Source: Wolfiporia cocos (lineage: Eukaryota; Basidiomycota; Agaricomycetes; Polyporales; Phaeolaceae). Taken from it: 64,000 nucleotides of DNA. The stretch is from contig JACCLO010000011.1 in the NCBI GenBank assembly GCA_029448655.1, forward strand, positions 186,001 to 250,000, written 5' to 3'. The notes under the pieces are model-generated. The model saw nothing but the letters and a program-made list of their open reading frames with translations. It was not told the DNA's origin and made no database searches. The first letter of the stretch is position 1, and each line of letters opens with the position of its first letter. Position numbers and translations under genes: made by a program. Below are positions 9,507 through 18,625 of this stretch, one piece after another.

Positions 9507-12214
9507 ATTGCGTCGTATACCTTGTTGTCTACTTTGGACTTGGGAAGGTACATGATGAAGTCAGTGGTGATTATTTCCCATGGCGTGGTTGGCGTGACGT
9601 TGGGCTGTAATGGACCGTATGGCTTCGCTGGTCTGTTCTTCATACGTTGGCACGTATCGCAGTTCGTTACGTATTTCTTTACCGAGTTGGATAGTCCCGG
9701 CCACCAGTAGTTACGGGAGATTAGTTCGTATGTTTTCCATCTCCCTTGATGTCCTGCGGTAGGATGATCGTGGTGTAACTGTAAGAGTTTATTTCTAAGC
9801 TCTTCTGGTTGCTTGGGTACGTATATCTTGTTTCTATAAAGGAGTAAACCATTTTCATAGTTCCATTCCTTTAGCGCTTTTCCGAATTCTCGAGGTCCTG
9901 ACTGCAATAGGCCTTTGTAGTCTTTGGTTACCTCGTCGTCTAGCAATGCTTTGCGTATTTCCCTTTGGAGACTGTCGTCTGGGACCGTTGACGCATGAGA
10001 GGGCTCGATTGCAAGGACAGCAAGTTCTTGCACGAATTTGACAAAAAATTCTGGTTTTAATAGAATATTGTCTCGATTATCGAGTTCCACCCCCTCTTCA
10101 TGGTCTGGCCTCCTGGACAGAGGGTCTGCAGTGAGCATAGTTTTTCCTGGCTTATGGTGCATTTCAAAGTTGAAACGGGATAGGTAAAGTGCCCATCGCG
10201 CTTGTCTTCGTGTTAGCTTCTGTGCCGTCTTGAAGTATGTTAGATTTAGGTGATCTGACCATACTTCGAATTTCTTCGGATGTCCCTCTAAGTAGTGCCG
10301 CCATTCTTCTAGCGCTCGAATGATTGCTAGCATTTCTTTATCATAGATTTCGTAGTTTCGTTCAGGTGCTGTCATTGCAGCGGAGTAGAATGCACACGGA
10401 TGCCATTTCTGGTCCTCCGGTGACCACTGTGACAGGACTGCACCTGTTGCGAAATCTGATGCGTCGGCTTCCACTCGGAACTGTTGTTCCTTATCCGGAA
10501 TTCGTAGGACGGGGGCAGTTTTAAATGCCGTTTTGAGCTGTTGGAAAGCTTCTTCTTGTTCACCATCCCAATGCCATTTCTCCGATTTCTTTGTTAACGA
10601 TGTTAAGGGCTTCACTATTTTCGAGAAGTCCTTGATGAACCGTCGATAAAAGTTCGCAAAGCCTAAAAAGGCTTGAACTTCCTTCACCTTAGTGGGCTGT
10701 GGCCACTGTAGGACTCCACCTAACTTTGAAGGATCCATCTCAATTCGTCCTTTAGAGATGATCATTCCCAGATATTCTATGCTGCTTTGTTCGAAGAAGC
10801 ATTTCTCTGGCTTGGCGTATAGGTCGTTGTCTTGCAGCCTTTTCAGGACTGCTTCGGTGATTCGACGATGTTCTTCCAAATCGTTTCCAAAGATCAGTAT
10901 GTCGTCCAAGTATACGATTACTTTCCCAGTTGCGATGAAATCCTTTAGGACGTCGTTCATCATGGCTTGGAAAGTTCCTGGCGCGTTCTTGAAACTGAAA
11001 TACATTACTGTGGCCTCATACAATCCCTGTTTGGTGACGAATGCTGTTTTCCATTCGTCTCCTTCGCGGATCCTTACATTCTTGTATCCCCAGCGTAAAT
11101 CGATTTTTGTAAAGATCGATGCTGAGGACAACTGGTCGATAAGGTCCGATATTCTGGGGATTGGATATTTATTATCCACCGTTATGTCGTTCAATTTTCG
11201 GTAATCAATAACCATGCGCAGGGTTCCATCTTTCTTGGCTACGAAAAATACTGGGCTGGCTAGGGGTGACAGTGAGTCGCGGATATATCCTTTCCGCTTC
11301 TCTTCTGCTATCCAATCACGAAGGGAGTTTTCCTCCTTTGGCGATAGTGAATACGGTTTTGCCGGGGTTGGTAACGGTACTCCTTCCTTAAAGTCGATCG
11401 CATGATCGTATGACTTTCTAGTGGGGAGTCTCTCTGATGCTTTCTGAGACAATACTGTTGGACCAAAACTCCAATACCGTTTAGGCACGAGCTGCTTCCA
11501 TTTTTCTTGAGCAGCGTCCGTTTTTCCTTGGTGGATTTCTCCTACCATACCGACGAGGAGTACCAATTCCTCGTTTGCCAATGTTCCAATCCATTTAATA
11601 AATGGATCATCGGGATTTCCATCTCCGATCGCGTCTAGCGTGGAATCCCAAATGTCGCGTTGTTCTATTTCTTCCTCTTCCTCAGCAACGACTTCCTCTT
11701 CTGAGGATGGATTCTCCTTAGCATGAGACTCTGCCGTTGAGTCTCGATATCTCATTTGTCCGGTGACCCAGTTGAATTCTGGGTTGTGTTTCTGAAGCCA
11801 GTCATACCCTAACATAATGTCGAGGTTGTGGATTTTCATCACGGTAAGGAATACCCTTTCCTTGTGTTCTCCATGTTGCATATATCCTTTAACCGATTTC
11901 TTTATAAGACCATTTTTGTTGTAAGATCCGTCGGCGTTGTGGATCCAAAAAGGGTCTTTCTTATCATGGGTAACTAGACCATGTTTTTCAACAAAGTCTG
12001 AGTTGATGACTGAGAGCGTAGCACCGGAGTCGATTAATGCTAAGCCTTGCACTTTTTGGCCGTAAACCCACAAGTCCACCCAGACCTGGAAAGATCGGGA
12101 CTTGTCACGCGCATTGTTCTCGTAAAACTGATATAATTGATAACAGTCTTTTACAGAGGGGTTTACATTTCTGGCCGTAATACTAGTACACAGCACACAT
12201 GGGCAAGGGTTCAC
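9507..12214 (-). CDS. Element A pol, 5' segment: protease, RT, RNase H, integrase N-half
   Basis: This minus-strand frame holds, in order: an aspartic protease with active site LALIDSGATLSV near residue 62; a reverse transcriptase with IVYLDDILIFGND; RNase H beginning RVEADASDFATGAVL; and the integrase zinc domain (HHDHPTAGHQG ... CDTCQRMKN) followed by TTDFIMYLP, the first catalytic Asp block. The frame then enters B at 9506; the true continuation is 4567-2840. Pol begins next to the gag stop: gag ends ATG TGA (12216-12211) and pol is in the -1 frame with no ATG at the junction (GTG at 12214). It was probably expressed by frameshifting (inference). Confidence 0.9.
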
Positions 12215-12740
12215 ATGTGCTGAAGGGGAAAACCCGGAGCGTTTGCAGGGCGCTCCGGAGTTTGCTGGACTATCGATGTCCAGGGAATGTATTGTGTGCC
12301 CCAGTTAGGCGGCGTACCTACTGGGGCCGTTACCAGCGTACTGCTTGCTGGTTTCTCCACAACTTCTTCAATGCGCGCGGAGGACGGGGCTGGGGAAGAG
12401 CCCGAAGATTCTTCTTCGCCGTCGGGGATCCACGTTTCGGTAGTGGTCACCTTGACGAAGCGGCCGCCTTTCTGGCCGGACTGCTGTTTGTATGCGGGGG
12501 GGTTGCCGCTGGTAGATTGTTGAGCCCCCTTCAAGTCCGTCTTGGCCTTGTCGACCCACTTGCACTTGTCCTCGGGGAAGGTACAGTTTGGGCGCCCGCA
12601 TTTGGCGCACTGGTGGGGCGGCCACCATAGAACAAGTTTGTTGAACTTGTTCCTTACCCATTTCGACCCTTTCGGAGCACTAGCCGGCAATGGCTTGGTG
12701 TCCGGGTCTTCGGGCGCGCTCTTCTTCTTCTCCGAGGTAG
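12211..12740 (-). CDS. Element A gag, 3' segment with atypical Cys cluster
   Basis: This is the C-terminal end of A Gag, separated from the rest (22303-23624) by the C LTR and element D. It contains a nucleocapsid-like cluster CAKCGRPNCTFPEDKC, a C-x2-C-x4-C-x6-C pattern rather than the usual CCHC knuckle, in a Lys-rich context. It ends in a Pro/Ser/Glu-rich tail and stops with TGA at 12213-12211. Gag would bind element RNA and form the particle. The tail is the expected upstream neighbour of pol. Confidence 0.8.
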
Positions 12741-12765
12741 TGTCACAGATTTATCTGGGGCTTAC

Positions 12766-13473
12766 TGTTACGGGTCGAATACCCGTCCGTATATTCGAGT
12801 CGCGAATATAAATCGTTCTTCTGCACGTAGGCACGCAGCCGTGTGCAAGGCAAATACTCGTTAGATGCCTTCGGGTCCCAAGTGAAGTCCTTAGGAGATC
12901 GGTCAATATCCAATACGCGTTAGAGGATATAATCTGTTCAGGTGCGAGTCGAATAGAATATAAGACTCGCCTAAGTCCGAGAAGTCGATGTGCACTTCGA
13001 GGACTTAGTCGTTCGATTGCTCGAGTGAAAAATACTGAGCGTAGTTTCCTACGTTTGACAACGAGTATAAGACTTCTTGTTTGTACAACAAGGTCGAGCT
13101 AAAGAGCTTCGACAGTAAGTACACGAGTTTATATACTACGTTAGCTTCCAGGGGTCAGGTCTGTCCCAGATGTCACCGATACTATCTACGCTATAGTACC
13201 AAACGTTTGATAAGTATGTAGTGATATATCCGAGACGATAGATAGGAATGATGGCGGTTGAACGCCATCTATCAGCTAATAAACGATGAACGTGAAACGG
13301 GGGCAGAGTTGGATCTGCCAGTGATGAAACGTGCCCTATAGACTAGTACAACTGGGAATGCGCCCAGTAGAGTCACGAGTAGCCAGGGGAGTTGGTTGCG
13401 CAACAAGTCCCTGTATCGTATTCGACCGGTGGTGAGTTCTGCGGATATTCGAGAAATCAAAATAATCGTAACA
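12766..13473 (-). repeat. 3' LTR of element D
   Basis: 708 bp, TGTTACGATTATT...CGACCCGTAACA on the minus strand. The purine tract CTAGGGAGGGGCTGA (minus) lies at 13474-13488. Confidence 0.93.
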
Positions 13474-13484
13474 TCAGCCCCTCC

Positions 13485-16400
13485 CTAGACATTCGTCGGC
13501 CTCGACGAATTTCCCAAGTTCCCCTCTTCAGAGTGCCTCGGCGTCCTGTTCGTTGTAGATGTCGCCGTTCCCGCTGAGGGACGGGGTCGTAGGAGTTCGC
13601 CATACGAAGTGTTGGCGGCATTCATTCTGTCGATGACCTGGTTGATTGAGCCCACAAGTTCTGCAAATATAGTCGGGACAGTCGAGGATCCAGTGGTTGG
13701 CGGAGCCACATTGTCGACACGGCTGCTCAGGTGAGGGCCTCGCTGGTACCCGTAGGGAAGGGATATCGCGGAGGTATTCGTTATGTTGGTACCTCCAGTG
13801 GTGTGTGGCTCGGTGGAGGTTCCGTGCGGCCCATGTGGGTAGGGAGGCGGTGTCTCGTTCGTGCTCCCTCGCACCTCGCTCAAACTCCTCGCGGGTAATG
13901 CTCTGCACCGATGGAGATCGTCGAATAGGCGGCGTGCTATTCGCTCTTCGCTGTCGCGCTGGGGTAGCCCTAGGGCTCGTCGGGCGTGCAGGTGGTTCAC
14001 GTCTCCCGTTGCCTCCCATACCAGAAATACGTGGCGTCGGGTCTCTAGCTCCTGTTCGGCGGGCTCTCTGAGTCTCGGTAGGCAGAGGAAATAATACTCT
14101 ATCGCCCTCCATAAAATCAAACGGCCTTGCAACTCGGTGTCGTTCGTCGGGGGTGAAAAAGCGGGCGGGTCGCGGTGTGTATTCGGGTCGACCGGGAGTA
14201 ACGTGCTCGCGATCCTCGAAGTCGTTGAGCGCGTGTCGTAGTCGGGCCGTTGTAGTGGCAGCCAATCGGTCGATAAGTCTGTCGGTGAGTAGCTCGAGTC
14301 CCTCTCTCTGCGATCTGATCTGCCCCTCCATTCGGACGAGGTCCTCGGTGATGTTCTGGTACGAGCTGTAAACGTGGGTGAGGTCCTGCGCGATGTCGAA
14401 GAGGGCCGACCAGCCATCGGCTCGGCCAGCAAAAGGTCCCTCGGCCCTGTACCAGAGGAGGGCGTGTCTAATCTGTAGATGCTGGGGGGAGTACCTTCTT
14501 GGTGGCGTACCTCTCGGTCGGCCTTCTCGACGATCTGCATCGCCGGGGGTCGCGGTACGGCGGGGAAGCTGGTGGCGAGTCGTCGACATACTATTACTGT
14601 CCTGTTTTCGAGTGTCGGGGTTGTCCTGACTCTCGTCCTGTGGTAGTCTTTTATCAGTTCCTTGGAGTGCTCCAAGTTCGCCTCGTCTTCCCATGAGTTG
14701 TCGGCTGTGGCATAGCCTTTCCATTTGACGAAGTATTGATGCTTCTTTCCTTTCCATCTATCAGCCAAGATGGCTTCGACCTCGTATTCTTCCTGTCCCT
14801 TGATGATATCAGGTGGCGGCCGTAAGTAATTGGGTCCGTGCACCCTTGTTTCTTTGAATGGTTTTAGTAAGGCGGCGTGGAATACCGGATGAACTTTCCA
14901 GCTCGTTGGCAACTGTAGCCGGTATGTCGTGGGTCCCATCTTTTCTGTGACGGTGAAGGGTCCTTCTCTTTTCGGTGCCAGCTTGCTAGATTCGTAGGGG
15001 ATTGTTAGGTTCTTTGCATCGAGCCAGACCTTATCCCCTTTCTCAAGCTTCGGCAGTTCTCTGAGGAACCTCCCTGCCATTCTTTTCTGGGCTAATTCAT
15101 GCGCGATGAATGCCATCTTTCGCGCCTCTTTGATCTTCTTGATCCTGTCAACGGCGGCCGGGACGTTCCCTACTCGGTCATAATCTGGGAATCCTCTCGG
15201 GACGTATCCTAGGATTATTTCGAGTGGCGCTGGCCGGTTTTCGGTTCGTCTGGTGTTGTGCGCAAATTCGACGTCTGGTAGTCGTTGTACCCATTGAAAT
15301 GGGTCGTTCATGCAATAAATGCGGAGGTACACTTCGATCTGTTGATTCATTCTTTCTGTCTGTCCGTCGGTCTGCGGATGGTACGCCGTACTCATTGCTG
15401 ATTCTGTTCCCTGCAGCTTGCATAATTCCTTGAAAAGCTTTGATGCAAACTGCGGCCCTCTGTCTGAAATGATTTTTCGGGGGATGCCATATAGCGAGTA
15501 GATTTTTCGGTGAAATATTTCTGCGGCCCCTTCGCTCGTGATTGTTTTGTCGCATGGGGTGAGAGAGATGGCCTTGGATAGGCCATGGTCGACAATCACC
15601 ATCATGGAGTCATACTTTCCGACTCTTGGCAGGTCGGTGACAAAATCGACCGAGCACTGTGAGAAGGGGAGGGCGTCTTCCCGTGTCGGTATTGGCCGCA
15701 AAGGGGGTTTCAGCGGATTTCTATCAGGTTTCATCTGTTGACAGATTGCACACCCCCGGACGTATTCCGCTATCATTGTTCCCATGTCGGGCCACCAAAA
15801 ATGGGTCTTAACCTGTACTGTTGTACCCCAGATTCCAGGGTGTCCGGCTGGGATCGTGTCGTGGTATTTTGAGATGATGTCCCGTCGAAGGCCCTCGTCC
15901 CTTGGCACGTACATCCTGTCCTTGTAGAGCAGTATTCCGTCTGTTTGTTGCCATTCCTCTGCGGTGGTTTTTGCGGGGAATTCGCCTGTGCCCCCTAGAG
16001 CGCGGATCGCCTGTTCCGCAGATTTATCTCGATCGTTGGCGTTCTTGATTCGATCGATGATCGGGATCTGGATCGCGTGGATGACGAGTTCATCGGGGAT
16101 CATGGTGATTCCCTCGTTGTCTTCATTGCTTTCGTCTAGGTGATACAACCTGGACAGTGTGTCGGCCATGATGAGTTTCCTTCCGGGGACGTGTTGTAAC
16201 TTTAGGTCGAATTGTGAGAGGAATAGATGCCATCTCGCTTGTCGCCGATTTAGGCGCTGTGCGCTTCTCCAGTATGTCAGGTTCTGATGATCACTTCGGA
16301 TCAAGATCCGATGCGGTGCTCCTTCTAACAGATGCCGCCATTCTTCTAAGGCTCGGACTATTCCGAGTAGTTCGCGATCGTAGATTTCATAGTTCCGTTC

Positions 16401-18536
16401 TGTAGATGTCAGGGACTGTGAGAGATATCCCACTGGTCGTTCGCGCCCTGTTTCATCTATCTGTTTTAGCACTGCTCCTGTGGCGAACTGAGATGCGTCT
16501 GTTTCGAGGATGAACGGTTTCTCCTTGTCTGGTGTTCCTAGTGCGGGTGCCGTTGTGAATGCCTTCTTCATGAATTCGAATGCTCTCTGTTCTTTCTCCG
16601 TCCATTGGAACCCCGTCCCCGTGACCGTTTTTGTGAGGTCTACCAGGGGTCGGGCGTGCGTAGAGTAGTGATCGATAAATTTCCGATAGAAGTTTGCGAA
16701 TCCTAAGAAGGATCTGACTTCTTTGAGATTTCGAGGAGTCGGCCACTCCTTAATCCCCTTGAGTTTCGCTGGGTCCATCTGGATGTTTCCTGGGGTGATG
16801 ACTAGTCCCAGAAATTCGACTCTGTCAACACCAAAGGCGCATTTTTCAGGTTTCACAAAGAGATGGTTATCCACCAATCTCTGAAGGATACGCCGTTCTC
16901 GTTCCTTGTGCGTTTTCTCGTTCTCCGAGAAAATGAGGATGTCGTCCATATAAACGAGCACCCATCCTTCGAGGATTTCTTCTTTCAGGATTTCGTTCAT
17001 CATTGCCTGAAAGGTCCCGGGTGCATTGCACAATCCGAAAAACATAACCGTGGGCTCGTACAATCCTCGGTTTGTTTTGAAGGCCGCTTTCCACTCGTCT
17101 CCCTTCTTGATCCGCACGTTGTTGTATCCTGCTCTAAGGTCCATTTTTGTGAAGATCTTTGCCCCCTTTAGCTTTTCCAGGAGCTCTGAGATTAGTGGTA
17201 AGGGATAGACGTTCTTTATCGTTCCTTCGTTCAGATATCGATAATCCTGACAGGGTCGTAGGCCGCTGTCCTTCTTTGGGACGAAAAAGAATGGTGACGC
17301 CATCGGGGACTTTGAAGGGACTATGAATCCTTTGGCCAAGTTTTCCTTTAAGAATTCGTCTAGCGCTTGCTGCTCTTTAGGTGAGAGTGCATAGACTTTG
17401 CAGTCTTTCGGCACGAAATCGGGTTTTAATTTGATTGCGTGGTCCCATGGTCTCGACGGGGGGAACGCTGCTGCGGACTCCTTGCTGAACACCTTGGCGA
17501 AATCCAGTAGGTGTTTCGGGACCATTTCCTCAATTGTTCGTTCTGGTTTGGGGTTCTTCTGCGCGAATTCCTGGGATTTTGTCAACGCTTTCCTGACAGC
17601 GTTGATGATTTGTATCTTTGTTCGGAACTTCTTTCGCGTCTCCCCTTTCTTTCCTATGATCCTAGGGTTATCTTTCGCAAAGCGTCGGATCGCTTCGTAC
17701 TCCTCGGGAGTATAGACCCGCTGCGCTGTTTCTTCTGGCTGGTCCGTGGATCCAAACCCTTTCTCCCCTCGTTCTGTTTCCTCTAGGTCCTCGACCTCTA
17801 CAATGTCGGGGGTGAGGTGCCGTTCGAAAATTATCTGGGCTATTCGCATGCCCGGGATAATTCTATGTGCCTTGTCTGAGTAGTTGAAGACGATGGCTCC
17901 GACGTCTCCTCGGTAATCCGAGTCTATGATTCCGGCTTGTACTACCAACCCGTGTCTGAGGGTGTTGCCTGATCGTCCGGCCAGCCTTCCATACGATCCT
18001 TTCGGGATCTTCATTTTTACTCCTGTGGAGACGAGTTTCCATCCTCCGGCGGGAATCTCGGTTTCTTCTGCGGCGTAAAGGTCATACCCTGCAGCTTCTT
18101 GGGTCCCCCTTGTTGGAATCTTTCCTTCTGGGGCCACTACCATCTCCACCATATCCATTCGGATCGTGGCTTCCTGTTTCTTTTCTTCTGCCCCTAGTAT
18201 TGATCGTACATCGACTGTCTGGTCCTTCCAGTCGATTGTGGGGTTTTCGTCTTTTAGCCATCCATACCCTAGAATCATATTTTCTGTTCCGATCGATCCT
18301 ACCAGGAATCGGACTTTTCTCGTTTTCTGGGTCTTCGGGTATCGTAGTAGTATGGTGGCTTCTCGGTCTATTCGCCCATCTTTGTTTTCTGTTCCGTCAA
18401 CATTTTTGACGATGATCGGGTTCTTCAAGGGTTGCGTGGGCACCTTGTATTTTTCTACCACTCTGCTGTGGATCAGGTTGGACATTGCTCCTGAGTCGAT
18501 TAGTGCGTTGCACTTCACGGGTTTTGCCAGCGTCAT
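13485..18536 (-). CDS. Element D pol: PR-dUTPase-RT-RH-IN-chromodomain plus long tail
   Basis: A 1683-residue polyprotein. The protease site NALIDSGAMSN is at residues 10-20. A dUTPase occupies about 131-263 (AGYDLYAAEE, RLAGRSGN, GIIDSDYRGDV, GMRIAQIIF, GEKGFGST). RT follows at about 400-575 (VLVYMDDILIF), then RNase H (LETDASQFATGAVL), the integrase zinc domain (CAICQQMKP) and core (ISDRGPQFASKLF, HPQTDGQTERMNQ). A chromodomain lies near 1250-1300 (FVKWKGYATADNSWED). The fourth dUTPase motif has Met where Asp is usual (GMRIAQ). The annotated Met is probably not the true start: the frame is open upstream and meets gag in the -1 frame, so Pol is likely made by frameshifting. The last 380 residues overlap another open frame (13528-14589). 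Confidence 0.93.
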   Translation of the reverse strand: MTLAKPVKCNALIDSGAMSNLIHSRVVEKYKVPTQPLKNPIIVKNVDGTENKDGRIDREATILLRYPKTQKTRKVRFLVGSIGTENMILGYGWLKDENPTIDWKDQTVDVRSILGAEEKKQEATIRMDMVEMVVAPEGKIPTRGTQEAAGYDLYAAEETEIPAGGWKLVSTGVKMKIPKGSYGRLAGRSGNTLRHGLVVQAGIIDSDYRGDVGAIVFNYSDKAHRIIPGMRIAQIIFERHLTPDIVEVEDLEETERGEKGFGSTDQPEETAQRVYTPEEYEAIRRFAKDNPRIIGKKGETRKKFRTKIQIINAVRKALTKSQEFAQKNPKPERTIEEMVPKHLLDFAKVFSKESAAAFPPSRPWDHAIKLKPDFVPKDCKVYALSPKEQQALDEFLKENLAKGFIVPSKSPMASPFFFVPKKDSGLRPCQDYRYLNEGTIKNVYPLPLISELLEKLKGAKIFTKMDLRAGYNNVRIKKGDEWKAAFKTNRGLYEPTVMFFGLCNAPGTFQAMMNEILKEEILEGWVLVYMDDILIFSENEKTHKERERRILQRLVDNHLFVKPEKCAFGVDRVEFLGLVITPGNIQMDPAKLKGIKEWPTPRNLKEVRSFLGFANFYRKFIDHYSTHARPLVDLTKTVTGTGFQWTEKEQRAFEFMKKAFTTAPALGTPDKEKPFILETDASQFATGAVLKQIDETGRERPVGYLSQSLTSTERNYEIYDRELLGIVRALEEWRHLLEGAPHRILIRSDHQNLTYWRSAQRLNRRQARWHLFLSQFDLKLQHVPGRKLIMADTLSRLYHLDESNEDNEGITMIPDELVIHAIQIPIIDRIKNANDRDKSAEQAIRALGGTGEFPAKTTAEEWQQTDGILLYKDRMYVPRDEGLRRDIISKYHDTIPAGHPGIWGTTVQVKTHFWWPDMGTMIAEYVRGCAICQQMKPDRNPLKPPLRPIPTREDALPFSQCSVDFVTDLPRVGKYDSMMVIVDHGLSKAISLTPCDKTITSEGAAEIFHRKIYSLYGIPRKIISDRGPQFASKLFKELCKLQGTESAMSTAYHPQTDGQTERMNQQIEVYLRIYCMNDPFQWVQRLPDVEFAHNTRRTENRPAPLEIILGYVPRGFPDYDRVGNVPAAVDRIKKIKEARKMAFIAHELAQKRMAGRFLRELPKLEKGDKVWLDAKNLTIPYESSKLAPKREGPFTVTEKMGPTTYRLQLPTSWKVHPVFHAALLKPFKETRVHGPNYLRPPPDIIKGQEEYEVEAILADRWKGKKHQYFVKWKGYATADNSWEDEANLEHSKELIKDYHRTRVRTTPTLENRTVIVCRRLATSFPAVPRPPAMQIVEKADREVRHQEGTPPSIYRLDTPSSGTGPRDLLLAEPMAGRPSSTSRRTSPTFTARTRTSPRTSSEWRGRSDRRERDSSYSPTDLSTDWLPLQRPDYDTRSTTSRIASTLLPVDPNTHRDPPAFSPPTNDTELQGRLILWRAIEYYFLCLPRLREPAEQELETRRHVFLVWEATGDVNHLHARRALGLPQRDSEERIARRLFDDLHRCRALPARSLSEVRGSTNETPPPYPHGPHGTSTEPHTTGGTNITNTSAISLPYGYQRGPHLSSRVDNVAPPTTGSSTVPTIFAELVGSINQVIDRMNAANTSYGELLRPRPSAGTATSTTNRTPRHSEEGNLGNSSRPTNV
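13528..14589 (-). CDS. Element D ORF3: zinc-knuckle protein overlapping the end of pol
   Basis: A 353-codon frame starts at ATG 14589 (MSTTRHQLPRR) and lies in a different frame from pol, which stays open over the whole stretch. It could extend upstream to ATG 14757 inside the chromodomain. It has a helical, coiled-coil-like middle (ITEDLVRMEGQIRSQREG), a Pro/Arg-rich linker, and near the C-terminus two zinc knuckles: CRQCGSANHWILDC (C-x2-C-x4-H-x4-C) and CRTCGLNQPGHRQNEC. The knuckles make this frame hard to dismiss as a shadow. Likely role: a nucleic-acid-binding accessory or second nucleocapsid-like protein (inference). Expression could come from frameshifting, re-initiation or a subgenomic RNA; nothing seen decides. 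Confidence 0.65.
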   Translation of the reverse strand: MSTTRHQLPRRTATPGDADRREGRPRGTPPRRYSPQHLQIRHALLWYRAEGPFAGRADGWSALFDIAQDLTHVYSSYQNITEDLVRMEGQIRSQREGLELLTDRLIDRLAATTTARLRHALNDFEDREHVTPGRPEYTPRPARFFTPDERHRVARPFDFMEGDRVLFPLPTETQRARRTGARDPTPRISGMGGNGRREPPARPTSPRATPARQRRANSTPPIRRSPSVQSITREEFERGAREHERDTASLPTWAARNLHRATHHWRYQHNEYLRDIPSLRVPARPSPEQPCRQCGSANHWILDCPDYICRTCGLNQPGHRQNECRQHFVWRTPTTPSLSGNGDIYNEQDAEAL

Positions 18537-18625
18537 GATTACCGGAATGAAGAGGGATCGATTCTTCTCGAACGAGGTAATTACATGTGCTGCTTTCTCG
18601 GAGGGTAAGACCGTGGGCTTCCCTC

